Below are positions 7,837 to 16,358 of a DNA stretch of 64,000 nt, in pieces; the stretch's first letter is position 1; the number at the start of each line of letters is the position of its first letter. The notes under the pieces were generated by a model. The model was not told the DNA's origin. It worked only from the letters and a program-made list of their open reading frames with translations, and did no database searches. Source of the stretch: UBA2219 sp964612075 (GTDB lineage: Bacteria; Desulfobacterota; Deferrimicrobia; Deferrimicrobiales; Deferrimicrobiaceae); contig CAZTFC010000001.1 in assembly GCA_964612075.1 (NCBI GenBank), positions 38,489 to 102,488 of the forward strand, in the 5' to 3' direction. Made by a program: the position numbers and the translations under genes.

Positions 7837-9651
7837 ATGACGCCGGCGGCCGTCACCCCCATCCGCAACGTCGCGATCATCGCCCACGTCGACCACGGGA
7901 AGACCACCCTGGTCGACGGGATGCTGCGGCAGAGCGGCATCTTCCGCGAGCACCAGGCCGTCGTCGAGCGGGTGATGGACAACATCGACCTCGAGCGGGA
8001 GAAGGGGATCACGATCATGGCGAAGAACACCGCCGTGGTCTACCGGGGAGTCAAGATCAACATCGTGGACACCCCCGGGCACGCCGACTTCGGCGGCGAG
8101 GTGGAGCGGACGCTGAAGATGGTGGACGGCGTGCTGCTGCTGGTCGACGCCTCCGAGGGGCCGCTGCCGCAGACCCGCTTCGTGCTCAAGAAAGCGCTCG
8201 AGCGGGAGCTCCCGGTCATCCTGGTCATCAACAAGATCGACCGCCCCGACGCCCGGATCGACGAGGTCCTCGACGAGGTCTACGACCTCTTCATCGACCT
8301 CGATGCGACGGAGGACCAGCTCGACTTCCCCGTCCTCCTGGCCAACGCGCGGGCGGGGACCGCCGCCCTCCGGGGCGAAGGGCCGGGGCGCAGCCTCCAG
8401 CCGCTCTTCGAGGCGATCCTCTCCCACGTGCCGCCGCCGACGGGCGACCCGTCGAATACCCTCCAGTTCCTGGTGACCAACCTCGACTACAGCGACTACG
8501 TCGGCCGGCTGGCCGTCGGGCGGATCTTCGAGGGGACGCTGCGCGCGGCGTCGACCGTTTCCCTCTGCGGCACCGGGGATTCGTCGAAGAAGGTCAAGGT
8601 GGCGCTGCTCTACGGGTTCGAGGGGCTCTCCCGCATGGAGATCCCCGAGGCGGGCGCGGGCGACATCGTGGCGGTGGCCGGGATCGAGGACGTGACGATC
8701 GGGGACACGCTCTCCGACGCGGAGGCGCCCGTTCCCCTGCCGCGCATCGCGGTCGACGAGCCCACCGTGTCGATGGTCTTCTCCGTGAACACCTCCCCGT
8801 TCGCGGGGAAGGAGGGGCGGTTCGTCACGTCGCGCCAGCTTCGCGCCCGGCTGGAGAAGGAGCTCTTGGGGAACGTTTCGTTGAGGATCGATTTCTCCGG
8901 CACCGACGCGTTCACCGTGATGGGGCGCGGGGAGCTGCAGCTGGCGATCCTCATCGAGATGATGCGGCGGGAGGGGTTCGAGCTCTCCGTCTCCCGGCCC
9001 GAGGTGGTGACGAAGGACGTGGGCGGGGTGCTGATGGAGCCGGTGGAGCTTCTGTTCGTGGACGTCCCCGACGGGTACCTCGGCGCGGTGACGCAGGCGC
9101 TGGGCGAGAGGCGGGCGAAGATGACGAAGATGGTCAACCCGGGGCAGGGGCGCGTCCGTATGGAGTACCGCATCCCCTCGCGCGGCCTCATCGGCTTCCG
9201 CTCGGACTTCCTGACGCTGACCCGCGGGACGGGGCTGATGAACCACCTTTTCGGCGGTCACGAGCCGTGGGGCGGGCCGATCCCGGAGCGGGTCAACGGG
9301 GCGCTGGTGGCCGACCGCGTCGGCCGGGCGACGGCGTACGCCATCTTCCACCTGCAGTCCCGGGGGATCTTCTTCATCGGCGAGGGGGAGCAGGTCTACG
9401 AGGGGATGATCGTTGGCGAGAACTCCCGTCCGAACGACATCGATATCAATATCACCAAGGAAAAGAAGCTCACCAACATCCGCGCCGCCGGGGCCGACGA
9501 GGCGCTCCGGCTGGTTCCCCCGAAGATCTTCTCCCTGGAGGCCGCGCTCGAGTGGATCAACAAGGACGAGCTGGTGGAGATCACCCCCTCCTCGGTCCGC
9601 ATGCGGAAGAAGATCCTGAAGGGCGACGACCGCCCCCGCAAGAAGGAATGA
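7837..9651 (+). CDS. typA: Translational GTPase TypA/BipA
   Basis: 604 residues, the usual TypA length. The N-terminal GTPase shows the P-loop AHVDHGKTT (residues ~15-23), switch region EREKGITI, DTPGHADFGGEVER, and NKID. EF-G-like beta-barrel and alpha/beta domains follow, ending in the TypA-specific C-terminal domain (about 480-604) with TRGTGLMNHLF and GEGEQVYEGMIVGE. TypA is a ribosome-associated GTPase that acts in 50S assembly and in stress or cold adaptation. ATG at 7837 places the P-loop at the expected distance from the N-terminus. Confidence 0.96.
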   Translation: MTPAAVTPIRNVAIIAHVDHGKTTLVDGMLRQSGIFREHQAVVERVMDNIDLEREKGITIMAKNTAVVYRGVKINIVDTPGHADFGGEVERTLKMVDGVLLLVDASEGPLPQTRFVLKKALERELPVILVINKIDRPDARIDEVLDEVYDLFIDLDATEDQLDFPVLLANARAGTAALRGEGPGRSLQPLFEAILSHVPPPTGDPSNTLQFLVTNLDYSDYVGRLAVGRIFEGTLRAASTVSLCGTGDSSKKVKVALLYGFEGLSRMEIPEAGAGDIVAVAGIEDVTIGDTLSDAEAPVPLPRIAVDEPTVSMVFSVNTSPFAGKEGRFVTSRQLRARLEKELLGNVSLRIDFSGTDAFTVMGRGELQLAILIEMMRREGFELSVSRPEVVTKDVGGVLMEPVELLFVDVPDGYLGAVTQALGERRAKMTKMVNPGQGRVRMEYRIPSRGLIGFRSDFLTLTRGTGLMNHLFGGHEPWGGPIPERVNGALVADRVGRATAYAIFHLQSRGIFFIGEGEQVYEGMIVGENSRPNDIDINITKEKKLTNIRAAGADEALRLVPPKIFSLEAALEWINKDELVEITPSSVRMRKKILKGDDRPRKKE

Positions 9652-9653
9652 GA

Positions 9654-9659
9654 TAGAAT
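9654..9659 (+). promoter_or_regulatory. Possible -10 element (TAGAAT)
   Basis: A TAGAAT hexamer lies just past the typA stop and about 33 nt before the ferritin-like start, without a recognisable -35 box. The same hexamer recurs at 16321 and 63617 in equivalent positions. Confidence 0.25.
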
Positions 9660-9691
9660 AGGGGGACATCCAGTCTTCGAGGGGGTTCCCC

Positions 9692-10207
9692 ATGCCGAGA
9701 GCCCAAGATTCACCCCCCAAGGAACATCCGGCCGCCAACGCCATCGCCCGCGCCCTGCGGTTCGAGAAGTCCGGGATGCGGTATTACGGGCTGGCCGCGT
9801 CGAAAGCCGCGGACCCGTTCGCCCGGAAGACGTTCGCCCTCCTCGCCGACATGGAGCGCAAGCACATGAGCGACATCCTGGAGATCGCCCGCCGGCTCGA
9901 GGGGGAGGGGAAGTTCCCCAAGGTTTCCGCGGAGGACAGCGAGGGGCGGATGCGCCTGTTCCGGCGGGAGATGGCGCGGATCCGCAAGGAGAAGACGATC
10001 TCGGGCGACTCGGCCGCCGCGATGCGGAAGGCGCTCGGGTTCGAGGCCGAGGTGCGGGAGATGTACGACCGCATGTCGAAGGCCGCCGCCGACCCGCAGG
10101 AGAGAAGGTTCTTCCGGCTCCTGTCGCTGGAAGAGCAGGCGCACTTCGAGATCGTCTACGAGTACCTCGACTACCTGGAGGCCGTCGGGCTGCGGATGCG
10201 CGAGTAA
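9692..10207 (+). CDS. Ferritin-like / rubrerythrin-type di-iron protein
   Basis: A 171-residue helical protein with the spacing of a four-helix di-iron site: an E in RFEKSGMRYY (helix 1), E and H in DMERKHMSDI (helix 2), an E in GFEAEVREMYDRM (helix 3), and E...H in LSLEEQAHFEIVYEYLDYL (helix 4). No rubredoxin-type CxxC domain is present, so this is a rubrerythrin-like ferritin family protein without the electron-transfer module. Such proteins store iron or reduce peroxide. ATG 9692 follows a GAGGGGG ribosome site. It stands alone, upstream of the fold-back element that separates it from the convergent phosphoesterase. Confidence 0.85.
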   Translation: MPRAQDSPPKEHPAANAIARALRFEKSGMRYYGLAASKAADPFARKTFALLADMERKHMSDILEIARRLEGEGKFPKVSAEDSEGRMRLFRREMARIRKEKTISGDSAAAMRKALGFEAEVREMYDRMSKAAADPQERRFFRLLSLEEQAHFEIVYEYLDYLEAVGLRMRE

Positions 10208-10485
10208 GGGCGGCCGCAAGGGGCGCATTCCTCGCGCGAGCAGCCCCATGCATCATACACGGGAAAGGGTCTCCTGTTCCGCGGCAGGGGTCCCTCGGAG
10301 CTACGGCTCGTCGGCCGTCCCTGGCCTCCTCGCCTGCGCTGTTTCTCCCTCCGCCCTCCTGGCTCTCGGTTCGAAACAGACGCCGCTCCTCACGACTCCT
10401 GCCGCTTCACGGGAGACTGCTTTCCCGGCATGAATCAATGGCATTGCTCGTGCGAGGAGGGCGCCCTTTGCGGCCGCTCCCGCAT
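10208..10485. repeat. Fold-back element with ~80-nt imperfect inverted arms (MITE-like or structured RNA)
   Basis: The only stretch over 300 bases without a gene. A left arm (10210-10288) and the reverse complement of a right arm (10398-10477) align over 79 positions with about 59 matches by hand. Both arms begin GCGGCCGCAA and end GCGGCAGG; shared blocks include TCCTCGC-x-CGAGCA and CGGGAAAG. The ~109-nt centre contains smaller stems (GAGC/GCTC; CTGTTTC/GAAACAG). It fills the gap between two convergent genes. The arms are too long and diverged for a simple terminator. A miniature transposable element, a dispersed extragenic repeat, or a structured non-coding RNA would all fit. No protein is encoded here. 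Confidence 0.7.
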
Positions 10486-10519
10486 ACTGTTTTCGTCCGC
10501 TGAAGGAGACGCCATCCGG

Positions 10520-11293
10520 TCACGGCGCCGCGTCGACCGGAACGAACGTCCCCCGGACCGCTCCGTCCTCGAGATCGATCCGGTAGAACCCCGTCCTCTG
10601 GAAGGGGAGGAAGGGGATCCGCTCGATCCCCGTCACGACCACGAGGATCCCATCCCAGTCGTGCGCCAGGTTCATGTGCTCGTGGCCGGCCAGCACCGCG
10701 TCCACCCGGTGCTTTTTCAGGATGCGGAGCAGCTTCCGGCTCCGCTCCTCGTAGCCGGGGCGTGTCCCGTGGGGGCGGATCTCCCCGGTGGCGGGCGGGA
10801 TGTGCATCGCCACGACAAGGAAGTCGATCCCGTCGCTTCCCTTCGGGTGCGCTGCCAGGTCGCGGTCGAGCCAGGCGAGGGTATTTTCCGTCAGCGACAA
10901 TCCGGCGTTGTCCAGGACCGCGAAATGGGCGTCTTTGTGATCGAAGGAATAGGAGGTCCCCGGCAGCCCGAACCGCCGCGCGAAACGCTCCACCGCCCCC
11001 TTCCCGATCCTGTCGCGGTTGCCGATGACCGGGTAGAGCGGCTTCCGGAACGACGCGGTCGCCTCGAGGAACCGGTCCCACTCTGCCTTCCGGCTCCGTT
11101 CGGTCATGTCGCCGACATGGACCAGGAATTCCATGTCGGAGCGGTCGACCGCCGAAAGGACCCGGGCGAAGAGGCCGGAGCGGTCGTCGTGGGTGTCCCC
11201 GGTGACGGCGAACGACCAGGCGAAGCCGTTCGCCGCGACGAAAAGGATCGCGAAAACTGCCCCGATTTTGTTGAAGGGGATTCGGCGTCTCAC
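10520..11293 (-). CDS. Metallophosphoesterase (calcineurin-like), probably exported
   Basis: 257 residues with an N-terminal basic plus hydrophobic segment (residues ~3-24) that looks like a signal peptide or anchor. The calcineurin-like metal motifs follow: GDTHDD, VGDMTE, GNRD, MHIPP and GHEHMN. GNRD replaces the commoner GNHD, but the metal-binding Asn is kept. It probably hydrolyses phosphoesters in the periplasm; the substrate is unknown. The GTG start at 11293 overlaps the MFS gene stop (GTGA), with GAGG just upstream, making it the last gene of a tightly packed operon (lipoprotein, glgB, MFS, phosphoesterase). Confidence 0.85.
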   Translation of the reverse strand: MRRRIPFNKIGAVFAILFVAANGFAWSFAVTGDTHDDRSGLFARVLSAVDRSDMEFLVHVGDMTERSRKAEWDRFLEATASFRKPLYPVIGNRDRIGKGAVERFARRFGLPGTSYSFDHKDAHFAVLDNAGLSLTENTLAWLDRDLAAHPKGSDGIDFLVVAMHIPPATGEIRPHGTRPGYEERSRKLLRILKKHRVDAVLAGHEHMNLAHDWDGILVVVTGIERIPFLPFQRTGFYRIDLEDGAVRGTFVPVDAAP

Positions 11294-12522
11294 GCGGCCT
11301 CGCACAGCTCCGGGTACCTCCGGCGGACCCACAGGCCGGCGGCCATCCCCGCGACCGCGAACGACGCCAGCGCGGCAGGGGTCGAGGTATACTCCGCCAT
11401 CAACCCGATCAGCAGGCTGCCGACCCGCATCAGCCCGAGCAGCAGGGAGACGTAGAGCGCCATCACTCGTCCCCGGAGATGGTCCGGCACCTGCTCCTGC
11501 AGCAGGGAGTTCGCCAGGGCGTTCTGCACCACGTAGGCGAACCCCACGGCGACCAGGACCAGGATGGACGCCGCGTACCCCCTGCAGAAGGAGAAGGCCA
11601 GCAGCAGCGCGGGGAAGGCCAGGCTCGAGACCGTGATCGTCCTCCCTTTCCGCCTGCCCATGGCGGGATTGGCGGAGAACAGGGACCCGACGACCGAGCC
11701 GACCCCCGCCGCGGACATCAGGACGCCGTACGCCCCCGCGTCGCGCCCCAGGATCTCCTTCGCGAAGATCGGCACCAGGACGTAGAACGGCATGGCGATC
11801 AGCGCGGAGAGGGAGATCAGCAGGACGACGGCGCGCGGGACGCGGTTCTCCCGGAGGTACCGCACCCCGCCCAGCCGGTCCCTGGAGGATTCTCCCGACG
11901 CATCGGTCCGGCGGATGAGGGAGACGTCCATCAGAAAGAGGGCGAGCAGCACCGCGAGGAAGCTGACGCCGTTCAGGAAGAAGGCGCCCGCCACCCCGGA
12001 GGTCGCCACGAGGATCCCGGCCGCCGCGGGGCCCAGGACGCGCGCCCCGTGGAAGATGCTCGAGTTGAGGGCGATGGCGTTGGTCAGGTCCTCCTTCCCC
12101 ACCAGCTCCACCGCGAAGGCCTGCCGCGCCGGGGTGTCGATCGCCATGGCGGCCCCGAGCAGGAACGCCAGCAGGAGGACGTGCCAGAAGCGAACGACGC
12201 CGGCCCAGCACAGGAGGGCGAGGATGAAGGCGAGGAGCATCATCGCCACCTGGCACCAGAAGACCACGAGGCGCTTTTCGAAGCGGTCGGCGATCGCCCC
12301 GGCGTACAGGGTCAGGAGGACCATCGGGACCGCGCCGATGAAGTTGACCAGCCCCAGGTCGGCCGCGGAGCCGGTGAGCTCGTAGACCAGCCAGTTCTGG
12401 GCGATGGTCTGCATCCAAGTGCCGACGAGCGAGGTGAGCTGGCCGAAGAACCAGAGGCGGAAATTCCGGTGGCGCATCGCCTGGAACGTCGAGGCGAACG
12501 CTCCGTGGGCGTCGGGGTTCAC
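11290..12522 (-). CDS. MFS transporter (EntS-like exporter family)
   Basis: 410 residues with about 12 hydrophobic spans. The opening FRLWFFGQLTSLVGTWMQTIAQNWLVYELTGS and the following AGAIADRFEKR loop are hallmarks of the EntS/MFS_3 group of exporters. The loop LLQEQVPDHLRGRVMALY in the second half is also conserved there. The substrate cannot be inferred. GTG at 12522 overlaps the glgB stop (GTGA). It lacks a good ribosome site, so coupled translation is likely; the internal ATG 15 codons later is a fallback start. Confidence 0.88.
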   Translation of the reverse strand: MNPDAHGAFASTFQAMRHRNFRLWFFGQLTSLVGTWMQTIAQNWLVYELTGSAADLGLVNFIGAVPMVLLTLYAGAIADRFEKRLVVFWCQVAMMLLAFILALLCWAGVVRFWHVLLLAFLLGAAMAIDTPARQAFAVELVGKEDLTNAIALNSSIFHGARVLGPAAAGILVATSGVAGAFFLNGVSFLAVLLALFLMDVSLIRRTDASGESSRDRLGGVRYLRENRVPRAVVLLISLSALIAMPFYVLVPIFAKEILGRDAGAYGVLMSAAGVGSVVGSLFSANPAMGRRKGRTITVSSLAFPALLLAFSFCRGYAASILVLVAVGFAYVVQNALANSLLQEQVPDHLRGRVMALYVSLLLGLMRVGSLLIGLMAEYTSTPAALASFAVAGMAAGLWVRRRYPELCEAA

Positions 12523-14738
12523 TTCGGGGCGGGAAGGAGGAAGAGAGCCCCCAGCGGCGGAAGGGAGAGCGGCACGGAGAAGGGGCGCCCCATCCACGGC
12601 GTTTCCTCCGCTTCGACCGCCCCGCCGTTCCCCACGTTGCCGCCGCCATACGCGGCGGCGTCGCTGTTCAACGCCTCGATGTACCGGCCGGGGTACGGGA
12701 GGCCGACGCGGTATCCCTCCCGGGGCATGGGGGTGAAGTTGAAGACGCACACCGCGCACTCCGACGGGTCCTTCCCGCGGCGCAGCAGGGAGACGACGGA
12801 GTTGTCCACGTCGCGGAAGTCGATCCACTCGAACCCCTCGGGCCGGAAATCCATCTCGTGGAGCGCGGGGGTCTCCCGGTAGAGCCGGTTCAGGTCGCGG
12901 ACGAACCGCTGCACGCCCCGGTGGCTGTCCCATCGCAGCAGGTCCCACTGGAGCGAGTGGTCGTGGTTCCATTCCTCCCACTGCGCGATCTCGCCGCCCA
13001 TGAACAGGAGCTTCTTGCCCGGGTGGGCGTACATGTAGGAGTAGAGCAGCCGGAGGTTGGCGAACTTCCTCCACAGGTCGCCGGGCATCTTGTCGAGCAT
13101 CGAGCGCTTCAGGTGCACGACCTCGTCGTGGGAGAAGGGCAGGACGAAGTTCTCGTGGAAGGCGTACAGCAGCGCGAAGGTGAGCTGGCCGAAGTGGAAC
13201 TTCCGGTGGATGGGGTCCTTCTCGATGAACGACAGCATGTCGTGCATCCACCCCATGTTCCATTTCAGCGTGAACCCCAGCCCCCCGAGGTACACGGGGC
13301 GCGAGACGGCCGGCCACGCCGTGGACTCCTCGGCGACCGTGAAGGCGCCGGGGTGCCGGGAATGCACCTCCTCGTTCATCCGCTTGAGGAAGGCGATCGC
13401 CTCCAGGTTCTCCCGGCCCCCGAAGGCGTTGGGGATCCACTCCCCCGGCTTGCGCGAATAGTCGAGGTACAGCATGGACGCGACCGCGTCCACCCGGAGG
13501 CCGTCGATGTGGTACTTCTTCATCCAGAACAGGGCGTTGGAGAGGAGGAAATTCGCGACTTCCCGCCGCCCGAAGTTGAAGACGAGCGTGCCCCAGTCGC
13601 GGTGCTCGCCCAGCCGCGGGTCCGCGTGCTCGTAGAGGTGGGTCCCGTCGAAGGAGGCCAGGCCGTGCGAGTCGCGCGGGAAGTGGGCCGGCACCCAGTC
13701 GAGGATCACGCCGATCCCCTCCCGGTGGCACCGGTCGACGAACTCCATGAACTCCCGGGGGCGGCCGAAGCGGGACGTCGGGGCGTAGTAGCCGAGCACC
13801 TGGTATCCCCACGACCCGTCGAAGGGATGCTCCGCCACCGGGAGCAGCTCGACGTGGGTATACCCCATTTCCTTGACGTACGGCACGAGATCGTCCGCCA
13901 GCTCCCGGTAGGAGAGATACGGGCCGCCCTCGCCCTCCTTCCTCTTCCAGGAACCGAGGTGGACCTCGTAGACGGAGAAGGGGCCGTCGAGAACGTTGCG
14001 GCGGGCGCGCCCCTCCATCCAGTCCGAGTCCCCCCACTCGTACCCGTCGACGGAGCAGACGATCGACCCCGTGCGGGGAGGCCGCTCGCAACGGAAAGCG
14101 AAGGGGTCGGTCTTGAGGAGGATCTTCCCGCCCTCGCGGGAGCGGATCTCGTACTTGTAGACCTCCTCCTCGACCACTTCGGGCAGGAAGATCTCCCAGA
14201 TGCCCGATTCGCCCCGGTTGCGCATCGGGTGCACGCGGCCGTCCCAGTGGTTCGCGTTGCACACCACCGACACCCGCTCGGCGTTGGGCGCCCACACGGC
14301 GAAGGCGGTCCCCCGGACGCCCCCGTGGGCGATCACGTGGCTGCCCAGCTTCTCGTACTGCTCGAGGTGGCTCCCCTCGGCCAGGAGGTGGATGTCGAAA
14401 TCGGACAGGACCAGGCCGAAGGCGTAGGGGTCGTGCTGCTCCCACCGGTACCCGCTGCGGTCGGTGAACTCGAGGCGGTAGGGAAAGATCTCCGCCTCCC
14501 CGGGGAACTGCGCCTCGAACACGCCGTCGGGATGGATCCGGGACAGGACGGTGCGGCTCGGCCCCTCCTCGCCGTCGCGCATCAGCGCGACGTCCTGCGC
14601 TCCGGGATGGATCACCCGCACGGAGACGAACCGCCGCCCCTTCTCCTCGACGACGTGGGGCCCCAGCACCGAGAAGGGGTCCCAGTGGCGCGCGCCGAGG
14701 AGCCGGTCGATGTCTCCCTTGCGGATAGAGGTTTTCAT
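12519..14738 (-). CDS. glgB: 1,4-alpha-glucan branching enzyme (full-length form, copy 1)
   Basis: 739 residues. An extra N-terminal module (residues 1-~110, HWDPFSVLGPH) precedes the CBM48 region, followed by the GH13 barrel and a C-terminal beta domain. The catalytic triad is intact: nucleophile D417 in GLRVDAVASM, acid/base E470 in VAEEST, and D538 in SHDEVVH, with the same spacing as E. coli GlgB. It introduces alpha-1,6 branches into glycogen. Unlike the copy at 41162-43075, it sits outside the trehalose operon, coupled to a glycine-zipper lipoprotein upstream (ATGA) and an MFS exporter downstream (GTGA), neither of which has an obvious glycogen role. Confidence 0.96.
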   Translation of the reverse strand: MKTSIRKGDIDRLLGARHWDPFSVLGPHVVEEKGRRFVSVRVIHPGAQDVALMRDGEEGPSRTVLSRIHPDGVFEAQFPGEAEIFPYRLEFTDRSGYRWEQHDPYAFGLVLSDFDIHLLAEGSHLEQYEKLGSHVIAHGGVRGTAFAVWAPNAERVSVVCNANHWDGRVHPMRNRGESGIWEIFLPEVVEEEVYKYEIRSREGGKILLKTDPFAFRCERPPRTGSIVCSVDGYEWGDSDWMEGRARRNVLDGPFSVYEVHLGSWKRKEGEGGPYLSYRELADDLVPYVKEMGYTHVELLPVAEHPFDGSWGYQVLGYYAPTSRFGRPREFMEFVDRCHREGIGVILDWVPAHFPRDSHGLASFDGTHLYEHADPRLGEHRDWGTLVFNFGRREVANFLLSNALFWMKKYHIDGLRVDAVASMLYLDYSRKPGEWIPNAFGGRENLEAIAFLKRMNEEVHSRHPGAFTVAEESTAWPAVSRPVYLGGLGFTLKWNMGWMHDMLSFIEKDPIHRKFHFGQLTFALLYAFHENFVLPFSHDEVVHLKRSMLDKMPGDLWRKFANLRLLYSYMYAHPGKKLLFMGGEIAQWEEWNHDHSLQWDLLRWDSHRGVQRFVRDLNRLYRETPALHEMDFRPEGFEWIDFRDVDNSVVSLLRRGKDPSECAVCVFNFTPMPREGYRVGLPYPGRYIEALNSDAAAYGGGNVGNGGAVEAEETPWMGRPFSVPLSLPPLGALFLLPAPK

Positions 14739-15352
14739 CGCACCCGGAAGGTGATCTCCTCGACGTCCTTGCCGCCCCCGCGGGTCTCGACGGAGACGAG
14801 GACGCGGTAGCTCCCCGGGCGGGCGTCCCGGGGGAGGGTGATGGGGACGACGGATTGCCAGGTTCCCCCCTCGCGCTCGATGTCGACCTTGGCCTCTCCC
14901 ACGCGGGCGCCGTCGAACAGGATCTCGCGGGCCTCGCGGACGGGGACCATCACGTCTTCCCTCGGGGTCAGGACGGCGTACGTCATCCGGATCTCGATGG
15001 TGTCCCCGGGACTCGCGACGGCCGGGGCGGACCGGACCGTCTCGATCCGCACCCGGACGTCCTTCGCCGAGGAATATTCGGCGTGGGCCTGCCGCGTTTC
15101 CGCGAGCCCCTTTTCCTTGCGGTCGTGATAGTCGCCGAGGATCCCGCCGGTAAGCGCGCCCAGCAGGCCGCCGACCACCGCGCCGCGCTTGCCGCCCACC
15201 AGTCCGCCGATGACCGCCCCGCTCGCCGCGCCGACGCCGGCTCCGACGACGGCCCCCTCGTGCTCCCTCGCGCCCTGGCCCGTCGTGGCGCACCCCTGCG
15301 GGACCGCGAGGAGCAGGGCGGCGACCAGTGCGAGGCAGACGGTCTTGCGCAT
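14735..15352 (-). CDS. Glycine-zipper lipoprotein
   Basis: 205 residues: a signal peptide with lipobox (LAVPQGC, lipidated C21). A glycine-zipper segment follows (about 34-75, repeated GxxxG in GAGVGAASGAVIGGLVGG and GAVVGGLLGALTGG) of the kind found in outer-membrane lipoproteins. The C-terminal ~100 residues form a beta-rich, Ig-like region (DTIEIRMTYAVLTP to GSYRVLVSVETRGG). It is probably anchored in the outer membrane. The function is unknown. The stop overlaps the glgB start by 4 nt (ATGA), so the two are co-translated. Confidence 0.82.
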   Translation of the reverse strand: MRKTVCLALVAALLLAVPQGCATTGQGAREHEGAVVGAGVGAASGAVIGGLVGGKRGAVVGGLLGALTGGILGDYHDRKEKGLAETRQAHAEYSSAKDVRVRIETVRSAPAVASPGDTIEIRMTYAVLTPREDVMVPVREAREILFDGARVGEAKVDIEREGGTWQSVVPITLPRDARPGSYRVLVSVETRGGGKDVEEITFRVR

Positions 15353-15388
15353 GGGTTCCTCCTGAAGATGCGGGTAACCTGAAGTTTC

Positions 15389-16204
15389 CTAAACGGTGAA
15401 CTTCCGCAGCGGCGCGTCCCGGCGGGCCGCGTGGATGGGGATCCCGTCGAACCGGTGGGAGGACAGGATCTCGCGGACCGTGCCGCGGGCCAGCTCCGGC
15501 GTGTTGTGGTCCGCGCTCAGGTGGCAGAGGATGACGGCCGAGGGGACTTTCCTGCTTTCCTGCAGGACCCGCACGAGGAATTTCCCCGCCTGGACGTTGG
15601 AGAAATGACCCATGCCCGACCCAACCCGCGCCTTGTCGAGCCGGGAGCTCCGGTTCAGCATCGCCTCGTCGTAGTTCGCCTCGATCAGGATCAGGTCGCT
15701 GTCGATGAACTCCTCGAACAGCCCGTTCTCGTTCTGGCCCAGGTCGGTGGCCATCGAGACGCGGACCTCCCGCTCCCCGGCGGCGGGCGAGAAGGAGAAC
15801 CCGCACGTGACTCCCCGGGCGTCGTGGGGGACCCGGAACGGGCGGATCGCGATCCCCCCGACGGAGAAGGTCTCGCCGTCCGAGAACGTCCGGACCGGCG
15901 CGCGGGCGGGGGAGCGGGGCAGCACCTTCCGCGCGAAGCCGTCGAGGTTGCCGCGGTGCAGGTGGATCGGGACGTCGTGCCTCGCGCAGCAGGCGACGGC
16001 GGACTGGTTGACGTGGTCGCTGTGGAGATGGGACACCAGGACGGCGTCCACGTCGCCCCACCCGCACTCCGCCTCGGCCAGCGCCGCCGAGAGCCCCCGC
16101 TGGGAGGGCAGCCCCGCGTCGACGAGAAGGATGGTCCCCGCGTGCGACACGAGCGTGAGGTTCCCGGAGGAGCCGCTGCGCAGGGGCGTTACGTGGAAAT
16201 CCAC
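15389..16204 (-). CDS. MBL-fold metallo-hydrolase (YycJ/WalJ-like)
   Basis: 271 residues with the metallo-beta-lactamase signature VSHLHSDH (HxHxDH) near residue 65, an upstream strand TILLVDAG, and a late CHLSADHNT. The start HVTPLRSGSSGNLTLV is characteristic of the YycJ/WalJ subfamily of predicted DNA exonucleases or ribonuclease Z-like hydrolases, here with probable di-zinc chemistry. GTG at 16204 is chosen because the family begins right at this motif; earlier in-frame sequence looks non-coding. It is transcribed 36 nt upstream of the lipoprotein gene and diverges from the nitronate monooxygenase. Confidence 0.85.
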   Translation of the reverse strand: MDFHVTPLRSGSSGNLTLVSHAGTILLVDAGLPSQRGLSAALAEAECGWGDVDAVLVSHLHSDHVNQSAVACCARHDVPIHLHRGNLDGFARKVLPRSPARAPVRTFSDGETFSVGGIAIRPFRVPHDARGVTCGFSFSPAAGEREVRVSMATDLGQNENGLFEEFIDSDLILIEANYDEAMLNRSSRLDKARVGSGMGHFSNVQAGKFLVRVLQESRKVPSAVILCHLSADHNTPELARGTVREILSSHRFDGIPIHAARRDAPLRKFTV

Positions 16205-16358
16205 CGTCCGGTCCGCCTTCTCCCGCCGTTTTTTTCCGCGTCGCCGCTGATTATACCAGAACCGGCGGGGGTCTTCCCGGCGCGCCCCGTTTTTTCCGCG
16301 CGTTGAAGCCGGATTCCGGTTAGAATACCCCGTCGTTCGATCGACCAGGGGGGGAAAG
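16205..16358. promoter_or_regulatory. Divergent intergenic region, YycJ-like / nitronate monooxygenase
   Basis: 154 bases with T-runs (TTTTTTCC twice) and a TAGAAT hexamer at 16321-16326, 33 nt before the monooxygenase start. A TTGAAG at 16303 is only 12 nt from that hexamer, too close for a standard sigma70 pair, so the promoter is only suggested. Confidence 0.3.

Noticed and set aside
10248..10433. A 61-codon frame inside the fold-back element
   Set aside because: No ribosome site, no family, and it lies across the inverted arms and centre; the DNA structure explains the region better.
10208..10485. Fold-back as a simple bidirectional terminator
   Set aside because: Arms are ~80 nt with internal mismatches and a large centre, and there is no T-run directly after a compact stem on either strand.
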